Source: an uncultured Pelagibacteraceae bacterium
Lineage (GTDB): Bacteria; Pseudomonadota; Alphaproteobacteria; Pelagibacterales; Pelagibacteraceae
Direction of reading: 5' to 3'
NCBI GenBank assembly: GCA_902594255.1
Contig: CACJLN010000007.1
Coordinates: 1 to 54,744 of the forward strand
DNA: 54,744 bases
Numbering within the stretch: the first letter of the stretch is position 1; every line of letters starts with the position of its first letter. The translations under genes were made by a program, and so were the position numbers. This document shows, piece by piece, positions 1-8,903 of the stretch. The notes under the pieces are model-generated. The model was not told where the DNA came from, searched no databases, and saw only the letters and a program-made list of their open reading frames with translations.

Positions 1-1122
1 ACTTTCTCCATGAGAAACTAACAATTCTAATACACCGTCGTTATCTATGTCAGCTACAGCTGCTCCAGTTCCATATCCATCTGGTTCTAAACCAACATCT
101 AGAGGTATTTGTTTTATCAAACCATTTTCTAAAATTCTAAAAAGTTTGTTGGGTTCACCAATATTATTCAAGAATACTTCGTCGTAACCATCGTTATCTA
201 AATCAGCTGAAATAACAGTTCTTATTCTTGATGGCTCATCAAAAGATGGTTTTGCTATATCCTCAAAAACATCATTTTTAAGTACATATGCTCTGTGAAA
301 TCCGCCCCAATTTCCATTTAGGATATCAAGCCTTCCTCGATAATAAATATCTGACAAAGCTGTACCCCTCCCATTTTGAAGGACGTCTTGAACCCTATAT
401 TCATAAGCGACGTCTAAAAATTTACCTTTATCATTTTTATATAAAAAATTTGCCCCTCTTTCATTAGCCGCAAATACATCAATCTTATCAGAAATAATAT
501 GTCCTGCCACGACAGCACGACCACCTGTAACTTTCGCCAGGTTCAATTGAACCGATTTATCAACTAATATGTCATCATTATATTCGTAGTATCTTGTGGG
601 TCCTCCATAGTTAGCAACATATACACCATAATTACCGTCTCCTTTTCTATCAACACAAACAACTGACCTACCTGCAGTTAGATTAAGATCTTTCTGATTT
701 TTCTCGATTTCAAATAAATCAATAAACTTACCTTTCTCTAAATCTATCAGTCTGTCTGAATATCTTTTTGTCCCACTATATGTATCAGTGTTGAGAAAAT
801 ATATTTCCTCATATCCGTCTCTATCTATATCACATGCAGCAACACCAATTGTACGTCTAAATTCATCAGAAAATTTTTTTTGATTTACAATATTAACCAG
901 TTTTCCATTCTCGTAGGATAAAGCTAAATTCAAATAACCAAATCCAGTAACTATAAAATCAAAATTTCCATCTTGATTTACATCGGTGACGGAAACTCCA
1001 TAACTAAGTCTTTTAGGATTCTCAACAATCTGGCTTGTTATATCCTCAAAAAAATCAGCATTCAGATTATTCGGAATTAAGAGAAAAAATAAAACTACTA
1101 ATTTCTTTAAATAATTAATCAT
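1..1122 (-). CDS. Exported FG-GAP/VCBS beta-propeller protein (CRTAC1-like), cut by window edge
   Basis: The reading frame is open from the ATG at 1122 to the window edge, giving 374 visible codons with no stop; the C-terminus is missing. Residues 1-22 form a signal peptide (MINYLKK, a hydrophobic stretch, then a NLNA cleavage region), so export is predicted. The rest carries spaced acidic repeats typical of calcium-binding FG-GAP/VCBS propeller blades: DVNQDGNFDF, DIDRDGYEEIYF, DLDNDGYDEVF and DIDNDGVLELL. CRTAC1-like proteins usually end in an ASPIC/UnbV domain, which would lie off the edge. The start overlaps the upstream gene by 8 nt, so translational coupling is likely. It is the last visible gene of the photolyase operon. 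Its ligand is unknown. Confidence 0.82.
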   Translation of the reverse strand, partial: MINYLKKLVVLFFLLIPNNLNADFFEDITSQIVENPKRLSYGVSVTDVNQDGNFDFIVTGFGYLNLALSYENGKLVNIVNQKKFSDEFRRTIGVAACDIDRDGYEEIYFLNTDTYSGTKRYSDRLIDLEKGKFIDLFEIEKNQKDLNLTAGRSVVCVDRKGDGNYGVYVANYGGPTRYYEYNDDILVDKSVQLNLAKVTGGRAVVAGHIISDKIDVFAANERGANFLYKNDKGKFLDVAYEYRVQDVLQNGRGTALSDIYYRGRLDILNGNWGGFHRAYVLKNDVFEDIAKPSFDEPSRIRTVISADLDNDGYDEVFLNNIGEPNKLFRILENGLIKQIPLDVGLEPDGYGTGAAVADIDNDGVLELLVSHGES

Positions 1123-1657
1123 TTTTATTTTCATTTTTTTTACTTTTATACTTTTTCATCCAATCACCAAATATTTTTATAGCATCCTCCATATCCTCAG
1201 TTTTGTTAGGATGGTTCTTTGCTCTACCCAGCATGGTTGCAATGACATTAAACTGATACTTAATTGAACGATTTTTGATAGTTTTGATTGTGTAAAGAGC
1301 TTTTTCCTTGTTTTTAAATCCCAAACCTTGAGTAGTGGTTTTAGGATTATAATCTGAGTACAGTGACAAATTTATTGGTTTAAATTTTTTACTTAGTGGC
1401 ATTTTGTCAATCATTTTAAATACCATTTTATAATTAAGTCTATTCATCATCTTTTTAGATTTTCCATCAAAACCAATTAGATTAATAGTAGGTTTTTCTT
1501 TTTTATTAATTTTACAAATTAATTTTACATATCTTTTATGAAAATCTTTTATTTTATCTTGATATATTTTTTTTGCCTCTAGATAAATTCTAGCCTTATA
1601 ATTAGGCATTGAAACAAGCAAAATTCTATTTTTCCATTTGTATTTTTCTAAGTTCAT
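1115..1657 (-). CDS. DUF4174-type protein with a conserved C-terminal extension
   Basis: 180 residues. The N-terminal half matches the DUF4174 pattern as I know it: an opening [10 protein letters not shown] strand and a closing block INLIGFDGK followed by [11 protein letters not shown] at about residues 58-88. The C-terminal half (about 100-175) is a second compact block containing [36 protein letters not shown] and a final [10 protein letters not shown] helix. It looks like a separate helical domain. There is no signal peptide or membrane segment. Its ATG overlaps the TGA of the DUF2256 gene as ATGA, and its end overlaps the FG-GAP gene by 8 nt. DUF4174 has a thioredoxin-like look but no CxxC is present. 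Function unknown. Confidence 0.8.
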   Translation of the reverse strand: MNLEKYKWKNRILLVSMPNYKARIYLEAKKIYQDKIKDFHKRYVKLICKINKKEKPTINLIGFDGKSKKMMNRLNYKMVFKMIDKMPLSKKFKPINLSLYSDYNPKTTTQGLGFKNKEKALYTIKTIKNRSIKYQFNVIATMLGRAKNHPNKTEDMEDAIKIFGDWMKKYKSKKNENKND

Positions 1658-1785
1658 GTTTTTTTGCTAGAACATCTTTTTGAGCAATACTTAACTCTTT
1701 CCCAATTTAACTTCCATTTTTTTCGCCAAGTAAAAGGTCTTTTACAAATAATGCAGATTTTAAAAGGGAGATTCTCTTTTTTCAC
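1654..1785 (-). CDS. DUF2256 small zinc-ribbon-like protein
   Basis: A 43-residue gene that a length-filtered ORF call would miss. It starts at GTG (1785-1783), overlapping the photolyase TAG stop as TAGTG, and ends in a TGA that overlaps the next gene's ATG. The protein reads [20 protein letters not shown] and continues to [11 protein letters not shown]. This matches the DUF2256 signature: an LP.K.C..C.RPF.WRKKW block and a C-terminal YCS.RC. Cysteines 11, 14, 34 and 38 could bind one zinc. DUF2256 genes are commonly found next to photolyase/cryptochrome genes, as here. Its biochemical role is unknown. The family match is very clear; the GTG start is inferred from position. Confidence 0.9.
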   Translation of the reverse strand: MKKENLPFKICIICKRPFTWRKKWKLNWERVKYCSKRCSSKKT

Positions 1786-3275
1786 TAAAGTGTGTTTTGT
1801 TTAATAAATTTTTCCGCAGCAGGAAGAATTAATTTTTTTCTATCACTTTTCATTTTATCGAAAATTTTAACCATCATGGATAACCTTGGGTTTTTCAAAA
1901 AAAATTTTCTATTTCTATCAATAAATCTCCAATACAAACCATCCATTATATTACACCAATCACCTTTTTTAAAATCCATCATTTTCATAAAGTAACTTGA
2001 TCCACAAATATATGGTTTAGTAGCAAATATTCCTCCATCACTAAATAATCCCATGCCATAGACATTGGGTACCATTACCCAATCTGAGGAGTCTACAAAC
2101 ATTTCCATAAACCATTTATAAACAATGGTCGGTTTTATTTCACAAAGATTCATGATGTTTGATAAGATCATTAGTCTTTCAATGTGATGAGACCATCCAT
2201 GATTTAAAGCATTTTTGATTGCATAATCTAGTGGGGGTAAACCAGTCGTGCCCTCGTACCATGACTTCTTCATTTTACGATTTTGTTTAAAAAAGTTTCT
2301 GGTTTCCATTTCATTTGAATAGCTTTGATAAATTCCTCTCATAAATTCTCTCCATCCTATAACCTGACGCACGTAACCTTCTAAAGAATTTAATCTGATT
2401 TTTTTACTCTTATGAAAATCTAAAACTTTTTTGATAATAAATTCAGGGGTGATTAAACCTAAATTAATATAAGGACTTAAAGCACTGTGGAATAAAATAT
2501 TATCTTTTTGATCAACTGCGTCCTCATAATCACCAAATAAATTTGATTTTTCTTTAATAAAAAAATTTAATAATTTGACCACGTCATTGCATTCTGTAGC
2601 AAGCCAAAAGTTTTTGGTTGTTCCTGGATGATCTTTGAATAGTCTTTCAATAATAGGTTTTAATTTTTTGGTGTGATTGGTCTCATTAATTTTTGGAAAC
2701 TTTGGAATAGAAATATTTTTTGGTAATTTATTTCTATTATCCTCATCAAAACTCCATTTACCTCCTATAGGATTTCCATCAGAACCCATTAATATTCCGG
2801 ATTTTTTTCTCACTTCTTTGTAAAAAGTTGCCATGAATGGTTTTTTTGATTTTGAAAGATATTTTTTGAATTCATCTCTTGAGTTTAAAAACATTGGAGT
2901 TTGAACAATATTCCATTTAATTTTTTCTTTTTTAGTGAACTGATCAATTTTTTTTTCAAAAAATTTATCCTCAACTTCAAAACTAGAAATCTCATTTATT
3001 TTTTTTGAATTAATTATTTTTTTTAATTTCTTTAAATAGTCATCTTTAAATTCTTTGTCCTCAATTTTAAGATATTCTAATTTAAACTTATCCTTCTTGA
3101 GAGTTTCTGCATGTGAACGCATTGATGATAAAAAGAGAAGGATTTTATTCTTGTGATGTTTTTCATAAGTACAAAGTTGGTAATCTTCTGCCATAAAAAA
3201 TAGGTGGTCTTTTTTGAAGCGGTCTAAGTATTTTGGTGGAAATAATTGATTGCCAAGTATAAAAAATAACTTCAT
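1785..3275 (-). CDS. Cryptochrome/photolyase-family protein (DPRP, FeS-BCP-like)
   Basis: 496 residues. It opens with the [11 protein letters not shown] strand of the antenna-binding Rossmann domain. The C-terminal two thirds carry the FAD-binding helical domain: the motif [16 protein letters not shown] at about 302-317, [14 protein letters not shown] at about 360-373, the [12 protein letters not shown] segment at 404-415 and DGLYWRFID at 445-453. This is the deoxyribodipyrimidine photolyase-related family, whose studied members include prokaryotic (6-4) photolyases such as PhrB with a 4Fe-4S cluster. Here the cysteine pair that normally precedes the last ligand is absent and the loop is short. 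C378 and C441 sit where two ligands are expected. It is the first gene of a coupled four-gene operon, divergent from an SDR gene with 27 nt between the starts. Whether it repairs DNA or senses light is not settled by sequence. Confidence 0.92.
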   Translation of the reverse strand: MKLFFILGNQLFPPKYLDRFKKDHLFFMAEDYQLCTYEKHHKNKILLFLSSMRSHAETLKKDKFKLEYLKIEDKEFKDDYLKKLKKIINSKKINEISSFEVEDKFFEKKIDQFTKKEKIKWNIVQTPMFLNSRDEFKKYLSKSKKPFMATFYKEVRKKSGILMGSDGNPIGGKWSFDEDNRNKLPKNISIPKFPKINETNHTKKLKPIIERLFKDHPGTTKNFWLATECNDVVKLLNFFIKEKSNLFGDYEDAVDQKDNILFHSALSPYINLGLITPEFIIKKVLDFHKSKKIRLNSLEGYVRQVIGWREFMRGIYQSYSNEMETRNFFKQNRKMKKSWYEGTTGLPPLDYAIKNALNHGWSHHIERLMILSNIMNLCEIKPTIVYKWFMEMFVDSSDWVMVPNVYGMGLFSDGGIFATKPYICGSSYFMKMMDFKKGDWCNIMDGLYWRFIDRNRKFFLKNPRLSMMVKIFDKMKSDRKKLILPAAEKFIKQNTL

Positions 3276-3302
3276 ATTTAAATATAACTAATAAAAATTT
3301 TT

Positions 3303-4013
3303 ATGTCAGAAAAATATCTTATTTTTGGTGCGACAGGATCCATCGGTTCTAGTTTGGCTGAACAATTAGTAAATTCAGGGAATTCAGTTCATTTAGTTGG
3401 TAGAAATGAAAATGAAACTAAAAACATTTCTGAAAAATTAGGTTGTACATTTACAATAACTGACGTTTTGCAAGATGGATTTGTAGATAAGGTTAAAAGT
3501 GATATTTCCGACGTAAAAGGTATTGCTTATTGTGTGGGTTCAATTGATTTGAAACCTTTAAGAATGGTAAATGAGCAAGATTTTAACAAGTGTATGAAAT
3601 TAAATTTATATTCGGCAGTCGATGTTATAAAGGGATATCAGGACAGTTTGAAAAAAAATAAAGGTTCAGTGGTTTTATTTTCTACAGTTGCTGCACAAAG
3701 AGGTTTTACAAATCATGTAATAATTGCTTCTACAAAAGCTGCTGTTGAGGGCTTAACAGTTTCTTTAGCTGCAGAATTTGCTCCAAACATAAGAGTAAAC
3801 TGCATAGCACCAAGTTTAACCAATTCTAAAATCGCAGAACCAATGTTAAAGAATAAGGCTTTAGCAGATGGAATTGCAAAAGCTCATCCATTAAAAAGAT
3901 TGGGTGAAGGAAAGGACTCGGCCTCTTTAGCTAAATTTCTTATTACAGATGATAGCTCGTGGGTGACAGGTCAAATTATAGCGGTTGATGGTGGAAGATC
4001 AAAGCTCTCGTAA
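3303..4013 (+). CDS. SDR-fold protein with the catalytic tyrosine position replaced
   Basis: 236 residues of the short-chain dehydrogenase/reductase fold. The N-terminal nucleotide-binding motif is GATGSIGSSLA (residues 9-19), followed by the CVGSIDL strand, the LFSTVAAQ serine strand and a C-terminal WVTGQIIAVDGGRS. The usual YxxxK catalytic pair reads IASTK, so the lysine is kept but the tyrosine is isoleucine. That suggests altered or no dehydrogenase chemistry, unless another residue substitutes. It starts 27 nt from the divergent photolyase gene and its 3' end overlaps the next gene. Substrate unknown; a light- or redox-related role would be guilt by neighbourhood only. Confidence 0.85.
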   Translation: MSEKYLIFGATGSIGSSLAEQLVNSGNSVHLVGRNENETKNISEKLGCTFTITDVLQDGFVDKVKSDISDVKGIAYCVGSIDLKPLRMVNEQDFNKCMKLNLYSAVDVIKGYQDSLKKNKGSVVLFSTVAAQRGFTNHVIIASTKAAVEGLTVSLAAEFAPNIRVNCIAPSLTNSKIAEPMLKNKALADGIAKAHPLKRLGEGKDSASLAKFLITDDSSWVTGQIIAVDGGRSKLS

Positions 4014-5082
4014 AGTGAGAAAGTTTATTTTTTCAGTATCTTTATTCTTATTCTTAACAAACCTCTCATTTGCAAAAAATTTTGATTTAAAAAAAATTGC
4101 AGATTTAAATGATCCTTGGGGCTCATCATTTATTAATAATGAAGAAATTATTATAACTGAAAAAAGTGGGAAAATAAAAATCATAAATATAGTTTCACAA
4201 CAAATTTCTGAAATAAACCATAATCTTAATTTTTTAGAACACGGCCAAGGTGGAATACTAGATATTCTTTTTAAAAATGATTTTATTTATGTATCTTACA
4301 CAGAAAATAGAGGTAATGGCAAAACCAGCACCTCTATTGCAAAAACAAAATTTTCCAGAAAAAAATTAAAATTTAAAAATATTTTTCAAGCTAATCCTCC
4401 TATTAATTCTGGTTATCACTTTGGATCAAGATTAGTTATTAAAGATGACTATCTTTTTGCATCTGCCGGTGAGAGAGGCAAGGGTATGATCGCGCAAGAT
4501 CCAACAAAACATCCAGGTAGCATTATAAGAATAAATCTAGATGGAAGTATTCCAAAAGACAATCCTAGATTTAAAGGGAGATCCGACTGGCTTCCAGAGA
4601 TATATCAAATCGGGGTAAGAAATCCTCAAGGTTTAGCTTTATCTCCATTTGATAGAAAAATTTACATGAGTAATCACGGAGCAAAGGGTGGCGATTGGTT
4701 TGGTGAGGTTAAAGAGGGTGAAAATTATGGTTGGAAAATTTTAGGATGGGGAGGAACAAATTACTCTGGTCTGCCAATAGGACCTAAATGGAAACCAGGC
4801 TTTACAAAAGCAATCCAATATTGGGTACCTTCAATTGCAACAAGTGCAATTACAATTTATGAAGGAAACGAATTTAATGAGTGGAATGGTCATGCTTTAA
4901 TTACATCATTAAAAGATCAATCCTTAAGAAAACTAATCTTCAATGATTTGTCCAATATAAAAGAAGATGTAATTTTTAAAGATGAAATCGGACGAATTAG
5001 AGATATAAAAGTTCATCCAAAAGATGGAAAAATTTACTTTTTGGCGGGTGATAACCTTTGGCTGATGGAGAAGGCTAAATAA
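3988..5082 (+). CDS. PQQ-dependent sugar dehydrogenase family protein (glucose/sorbosone type)
   Basis: A periplasmic six-bladed propeller protein of the GSDH/YliI family. It has a signal peptide (VRKFIFSVSLFLFLTNLSFA) followed by HGQGGILDILF, YHFGSRL, a HPGSIIRINLDGSIP loop, the GVRNPQGLALSP motif and NYGWKILGWGG. Family members oxidise aldose sugars or related alcohols with PQQ bound in the propeller. I chose the ATG at 3988, which overlaps the SDR gene by 26 nt. A GTG at 4015, just after the SDR stop, would give a tidier signal peptide and is a real alternative. No PQQ biosynthesis gene is in this window, so cofactor supply is unknown. Confidence 0.85.
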   Translation: MVEDQSSRKVRKFIFSVSLFLFLTNLSFAKNFDLKKIADLNDPWGSSFINNEEIIITEKSGKIKIINIVSQQISEINHNLNFLEHGQGGILDILFKNDFIYVSYTENRGNGKTSTSIAKTKFSRKKLKFKNIFQANPPINSGYHFGSRLVIKDDYLFASAGERGKGMIAQDPTKHPGSIIRINLDGSIPKDNPRFKGRSDWLPEIYQIGVRNPQGLALSPFDRKIYMSNHGAKGGDWFGEVKEGENYGWKILGWGGTNYSGLPIGPKWKPGFTKAIQYWVPSIATSAITIYEGNEFNEWNGHALITSLKDQSLRKLIFNDLSNIKEDVIFKDEIGRIRDIKVHPKDGKIYFLAGDNLWLMEKAK

Positions 5083-5092
5083 ATCCTAGTGA

Positions 5093-7630
5093 TTATTGAT
5101 TTCTAATAAGTGGATAAACCTTTGGATTTAAATATTTGATATTAGTTAACAATATTAGCACCAACGTTACTAAACCAATAGATAAACCAAGATAAATCAA
5201 AACTTTAAGATCAAACTCCCAGAATAACTCAAATATATTTTCTATAATAAATTTTGAACCAACTACAGCGAACAAAACTGCAATCATTATTACAGATATA
5301 AAAATAATCATAAATTCAATCAGCGAAGAAAAAATAATCTCTTTTCTTGAAAAACCTAAAATTTTAAAAACCAAATTTTGGTATTCTCTTACTTTTCCTT
5401 GGACCATTATTGCACTTGATATTACAATTAAACCAATGACGATAGTGACAGTTGAAATTACAATAACTGCTATGAAAACTTTATTTAAAACATTTGTCAC
5501 TTTGTTTAAATAATCAGCAATTTTAATCATTGATACACTAGGTAAAATTTCAAGCATTTTTGTTTCATCAAATTTATTTAAATTATAGAACTTTGTGGTC
5601 GCTAAATATTCGTGAGGAATATTTTTTGCAAAGTCAGGATTAAACAGCATAGCAAAATTTATATTAAGATCTCTATAATCAACTTGTCTAAAGTTGACTA
5701 TTTTACCATCAATTTCTCTACCATAGATATTTAAAGTAAATATATCCCCTAATTTAATGTTAAAATCTTTTGCAACCTTAGCGTCTAATGATATCTGAAG
5801 TTGGTTAGGTTTAGACAAATCCCACCATTTACCATCAATAATTAGATTATCGTCAGGAACTTCTTTTGACCAAGATGATCTCCGTTCACTACCTATGACC
5901 CAATAACTATCATTTTCAGGTGAAATATATGTATTTGGATTTATACCATTAATCCTTAATATTCCTGAAGAAACCATTGGCACAATTTCAATATTAGCAG
6001 CAGGATCCATTGATAAAATTCTTTGTTCAAACTTTTCACGCTCTCCATTTTGAATACCCACAAAAAAATAATCAGGGGCGATGTCAGGTATTGATTTTGC
6101 TATTTCTCTTTTAAAGTTAGTTCCAACTAATGCCAAAGTCAAAAGTAATGTAACACCTAGGCCTAAAGACATAATTGTTATAGGTGTGATACTTTTTGAT
6201 TGTGTAATATTTTTAATAGATACTTTTAAAGTAGTGCTCGAATTAAATCTAAACTTTTTTAATGAAAATATGATCAATTTTGAAAGTAGAAAAAATATAA
6301 TCAAACAAATAAAAAATGCCCCAAAATACCCAAGACTATAAGTAAGATTTTCTGATCTATAGGTAAATATTAAAATCAAAATTGATAACATGAAAATACT
6401 CATAAAAATTAATTTCTTTGAATAATAAAATTGTAAATTTTGGAAAACATTTCTAAATAAACTTGAGGCTTTGACTTGATCAATAGAACTAATTGTAGGA
6501 ATTGAAAAAATTATCAAAACTAACAAACCTATTAAAAATATTTTAAAAAAATTAAAAAAAGAAAAAAATAAATTTATCTTAAGTCCAAAGCTACTTGACA
6601 AATATTTGTCTGCTAATGGCACAATTAGTAAACTACTGAAATACGCCAAAATAGTAATTATAAATAATAGTATTACTAATTGAATATAATAAAGTTTTTT
6701 AATATTACCAGAATAGAAACCTAAAGCCTTTCTTACTGCTATAGACAAGTTATTTTGATTTATAAAAGACAGAAGAGTATTAGCAATTCCAATACCAGCA
6801 ATTAGCATCGCACTTATTGAGACAAGGGATAGAAATTGTGAAAAGTTACCAATTACTCTTTTTAATCCACTTGCTGCATTTTCTGGATATCTAATTTTTA
6901 CCTTTTGATCGTCTTTAAAAATACTTTCGATTTTTTTTATAATTATTTCTGGGTCATCATAATTATTAAATTTTACCTTGTATTCGTAATTTAAAAAATT
7001 TCCTATTCCATTAAGTTTTAAGATATCCAAAGTTTGTTTACCTGTTAAAACCCAATCTCCAAAAGTCACAAACCCACTTACATCTGGAACAGATCTTACC
7101 TTACCAATAACAAGAAATTCTTGATCTTGAATTTTTACAATTTCATTTGTCTTGATATTTAAGATTTTTGATAAACTCTCGTTAATTAAAATTGTATAAG
7201 GTTCATTTTGCATTCTTTCATAAGCACCGGCAGGTTCATAAGTTACCTCACCATATAAAGGATATTTTTTATCAACCGTTTTTATTCTAGTGAATAAAGA
7301 TTTATTTTTCTTTCGATTTGTCGTTGAGAGCATTGTACTAAATTCAACCATCTCTGATACAATTGTAAACTCTTCAACTTTATTTAATAAATCTATGTTT
7401 CCTTGATTTCTATTATAATCAATTTCTAAGTCTCCACCCAAAAGCTCTTTAGCATTTTCTTTGAGTTCTTTTTTCAAACTATCCTCAATAGTAAATATTG
7501 CACTTAATATAAATAGACTGATGAACAGGGTGATGATTATACTTGAGATTTTTTTGTAGTTCCTTTTTAAATCTCTCAGAGCATATATTAAGATAAACTT
7601 GTATTGATAAAAATTATTTAATTTTTCCAT
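5093..7630 (-). CDS. ybbP: FtsX-like ABC transporter permease (YbbP type)
   Basis: About 845 residues. One transmembrane helix lies near residue 30, followed by a large MacB-like periplasmic domain, a first FtsX cluster of helices (about 260-350), further helices and a second periplasmic domain, then a last FtsX cluster at the C-terminus. This double-FtsX architecture is that of YbbP, partner of the YbbA ATPase, an uncharacterised exporter typically encoded beside tesA. The ATG at 7630 gives MEKLNNFYQYKF and overlaps the ATPase stop by 17 nt; a longer frame to 7666 lies wholly inside ybbA and looks unlikely. The substrate is unknown. Lipid or hydrophobic cargo is a guess from the tesA linkage. 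Confidence 0.88.
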   Translation of the reverse strand: MEKLNNFYQYKFILIYALRDLKRNYKKISSIIITLFISLFILSAIFTIEDSLKKELKENAKELLGGDLEIDYNRNQGNIDLLNKVEEFTIVSEMVEFSTMLSTTNRKKNKSLFTRIKTVDKKYPLYGEVTYEPAGAYERMQNEPYTILINESLSKILNIKTNEIVKIQDQEFLVIGKVRSVPDVSGFVTFGDWVLTGKQTLDILKLNGIGNFLNYEYKVKFNNYDDPEIIIKKIESIFKDDQKVKIRYPENAASGLKRVIGNFSQFLSLVSISAMLIAGIGIANTLLSFINQNNLSIAVRKALGFYSGNIKKLYYIQLVILLFIITILAYFSSLLIVPLADKYLSSSFGLKINLFFSFFNFFKIFLIGLLVLIIFSIPTISSIDQVKASSLFRNVFQNLQFYYSKKLIFMSIFMLSILILIFTYRSENLTYSLGYFGAFFICLIIFFLLSKLIIFSLKKFRFNSSTTLKVSIKNITQSKSITPITIMSLGLGVTLLLTLALVGTNFKREIAKSIPDIAPDYFFVGIQNGEREKFEQRILSMDPAANIEIVPMVSSGILRINGINPNTYISPENDSYWVIGSERRSSWSKEVPDDNLIIDGKWWDLSKPNQLQISLDAKVAKDFNIKLGDIFTLNIYGREIDGKIVNFRQVDYRDLNINFAMLFNPDFAKNIPHEYLATTKFYNLNKFDETKMLEILPSVSMIKIADYLNKVTNVLNKVFIAVIVISTVTIVIGLIVISSAIMVQGKVREYQNLVFKILGFSRKEIIFSSLIEFMIIFISVIMIAVLFAVVGSKFIIENIFELFWEFDLKVLIYLGLSIGLVTLVLILLTNIKYLNPKVYPLIRNQ

Positions 7631-8279
7631 CTTTAATTTTAATTTTTCTGCTTGCGCGGTTAGCAAGTTTTGGGTCGTGTGTTACCATAATTAATGAGGA
7701 ACCTTCCTCTTTAACATACCTAAATAAAATTTTAGAAATCATATCGGAATTTTCTGTATCTAAATTTCCTGTAGGTTCATCAGCTAGAATTAGCTCTGGC
7801 TTCATAGCAATAGCTCTCGCGATAGCGACACGTTGTTGTTCTCCTCCAGATAACTGGCTGGGTAAATTGTTTAGTCGATGTTTTAAGCCAAATCTATCTA
7901 AAAGAGATTTTGCTTCTTTCTCAGGATTTTTGAATTTATTTAATTCAAGAATTAAGGTTACATTTTCTAGGGCTGTATAATTGGGGATTAAATAAAAAGA
8001 CTGAAAAATTATACCAATATTTTTTTTTCTGATTTTTGATACTTCGTCTTCACTCAATTTTGTAATTTCGTTGTCTAGAAAGTATATCTTGCCTGAAGTT
8101 GGACGCTCTAAACCACCAATTAACATTATTAAACTTGTTTTTCCTGAACCGCTTTCACCTACTATTGAGATAGTTTCTTTTTTTTTTGTGGTCAAATTTA
8201 TGTCTTTCAAAACGCTAATATTATCTTTACCAGTTTGGTATTTAAGATTTATTTTTTTTAATTTAAGAAGAGTACTCAT
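7614..8279 (-). CDS. ybbA: ABC transporter ATPase (YbbA/LolD type)
   Basis: 221 residues of an ABC nucleotide-binding domain: Walker A GESGSGKTSL at about residue 40, the signature LSGGEQQRVAIARA, Walker B LILADEPTGNLD and switch histidine in MVTHDPKLA. It is the LolD/MacB/YbbA subfamily, which pairs with FtsX permeases. The start MSTLLKLKKINLKY uses the ATG at 8279. Those bases lie within the palindrome CATG, whose other strand is the tesA start, so the two genes begin 2 nt into each other. It overlaps its permease gene by 17 nt, so they form one transport unit. Confidence 0.93.
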   Translation of the reverse strand: MSTLLKLKKINLKYQTGKDNISVLKDINLTTKKKETISIVGESGSGKTSLIMLIGGLERPTSGKIYFLDNEITKLSEDEVSKIRKKNIGIIFQSFYLIPNYTALENVTLILELNKFKNPEKEAKSLLDRFGLKHRLNNLPSQLSGGEQQRVAIARAIAMKPELILADEPTGNLDTENSDMISKILFRYVKEEGSSLIMVTHDPKLANRASRKIKIKDGKIK

Positions 8280-8898
8280 GAACAAAAGTTTTATTATTAA
8301 AATAATTATTATCTGTCTACTAACCATTAATGCATATGCAATCGAAAAGATTGTATTATTTGGTGATAGTTTAATGGCTGGTTATGGTTTGTCTGATGCC
8401 GATAGTTTACCAGTCGTTTTAGAAGATAATTTAGAAGCAAAGGGTTATAATATTGAGATTGTTGATGGCAGTGTTTCTGGTAGTACATCTTCAGGTGGTT
8501 TAAATAGAGCTGATTGGACTTTAACTGAGCCAGATATAGATCTAATAATTTTATGCTTAGGCGCCAATGATATGTTAAGAGGTATTGAGCCAAAAGAAAC
8601 TAAAAGCAATTTAGAAAAAATCATAAAAATTGCTCAAGATAAAAATATTAAAATTATTTTGGCTGGAATGATTGCTCCAACCTCACATGGTTTTACCTAT
8701 AAAAAAAAGTTTGATAAAATTTTTCCTGATTTAGCAAAAGAATTCAAAATTGAACTTATTCCTTTTTTATTAGAGGGAGTAGCCATGAAACCTGAATTCA
8801 ATCTAAGTGATGGAATACATCCAAACGAGAAGGGGACAATAATAATTAGTAGAACCTTAGAAGAGATAATCATAAAAACTCAAAATAAAAAAAATTAG
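8278..8898 (+). CDS. tesA: Periplasmic GDSL esterase/lysophospholipase (TesA-like arylesterase)
   Basis: 206 residues. The signal peptide is MNKSFIIKIIIICLLTINAYA. The mature part has the SGNH hydrolase blocks: GDSLMAGYGL (nucleophile serine), a glycine in the DGSVSGSTSSGG block, GANDM and DGIHPNEKG (Asp and His of the triad). The family hydrolyses thioesters, lysophospholipids and aryl esters in the periplasm. The longer open frame upstream (from 8071) is antisense to ybbA and has no signal peptide, so the ATG at 8278 is chosen. It is divergent from ybbAP, a pairing conserved across proteobacteria. The next gene begins 5 nt after the stop. Confidence 0.92.
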   Translation: MNKSFIIKIIIICLLTINAYAIEKIVLFGDSLMAGYGLSDADSLPVVLEDNLEAKGYNIEIVDGSVSGSTSSGGLNRADWTLTEPDIDLIILCLGANDMLRGIEPKETKSNLEKIIKIAQDKNIKIILAGMIAPTSHGFTYKKKFDKIFPDLAKEFKIELIPFLLEGVAMKPEFNLSDGIHPNEKGTIIISRTLEEIIIKTQNKKN

Positions 8899-8903
8899 TC
8901 AAA

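Noticed and set aside
8071..8277. Longer N-terminal extension of tesA
   Set aside because: It is antisense to ybbA, and the signal peptide begins only at the ATG at 8278.
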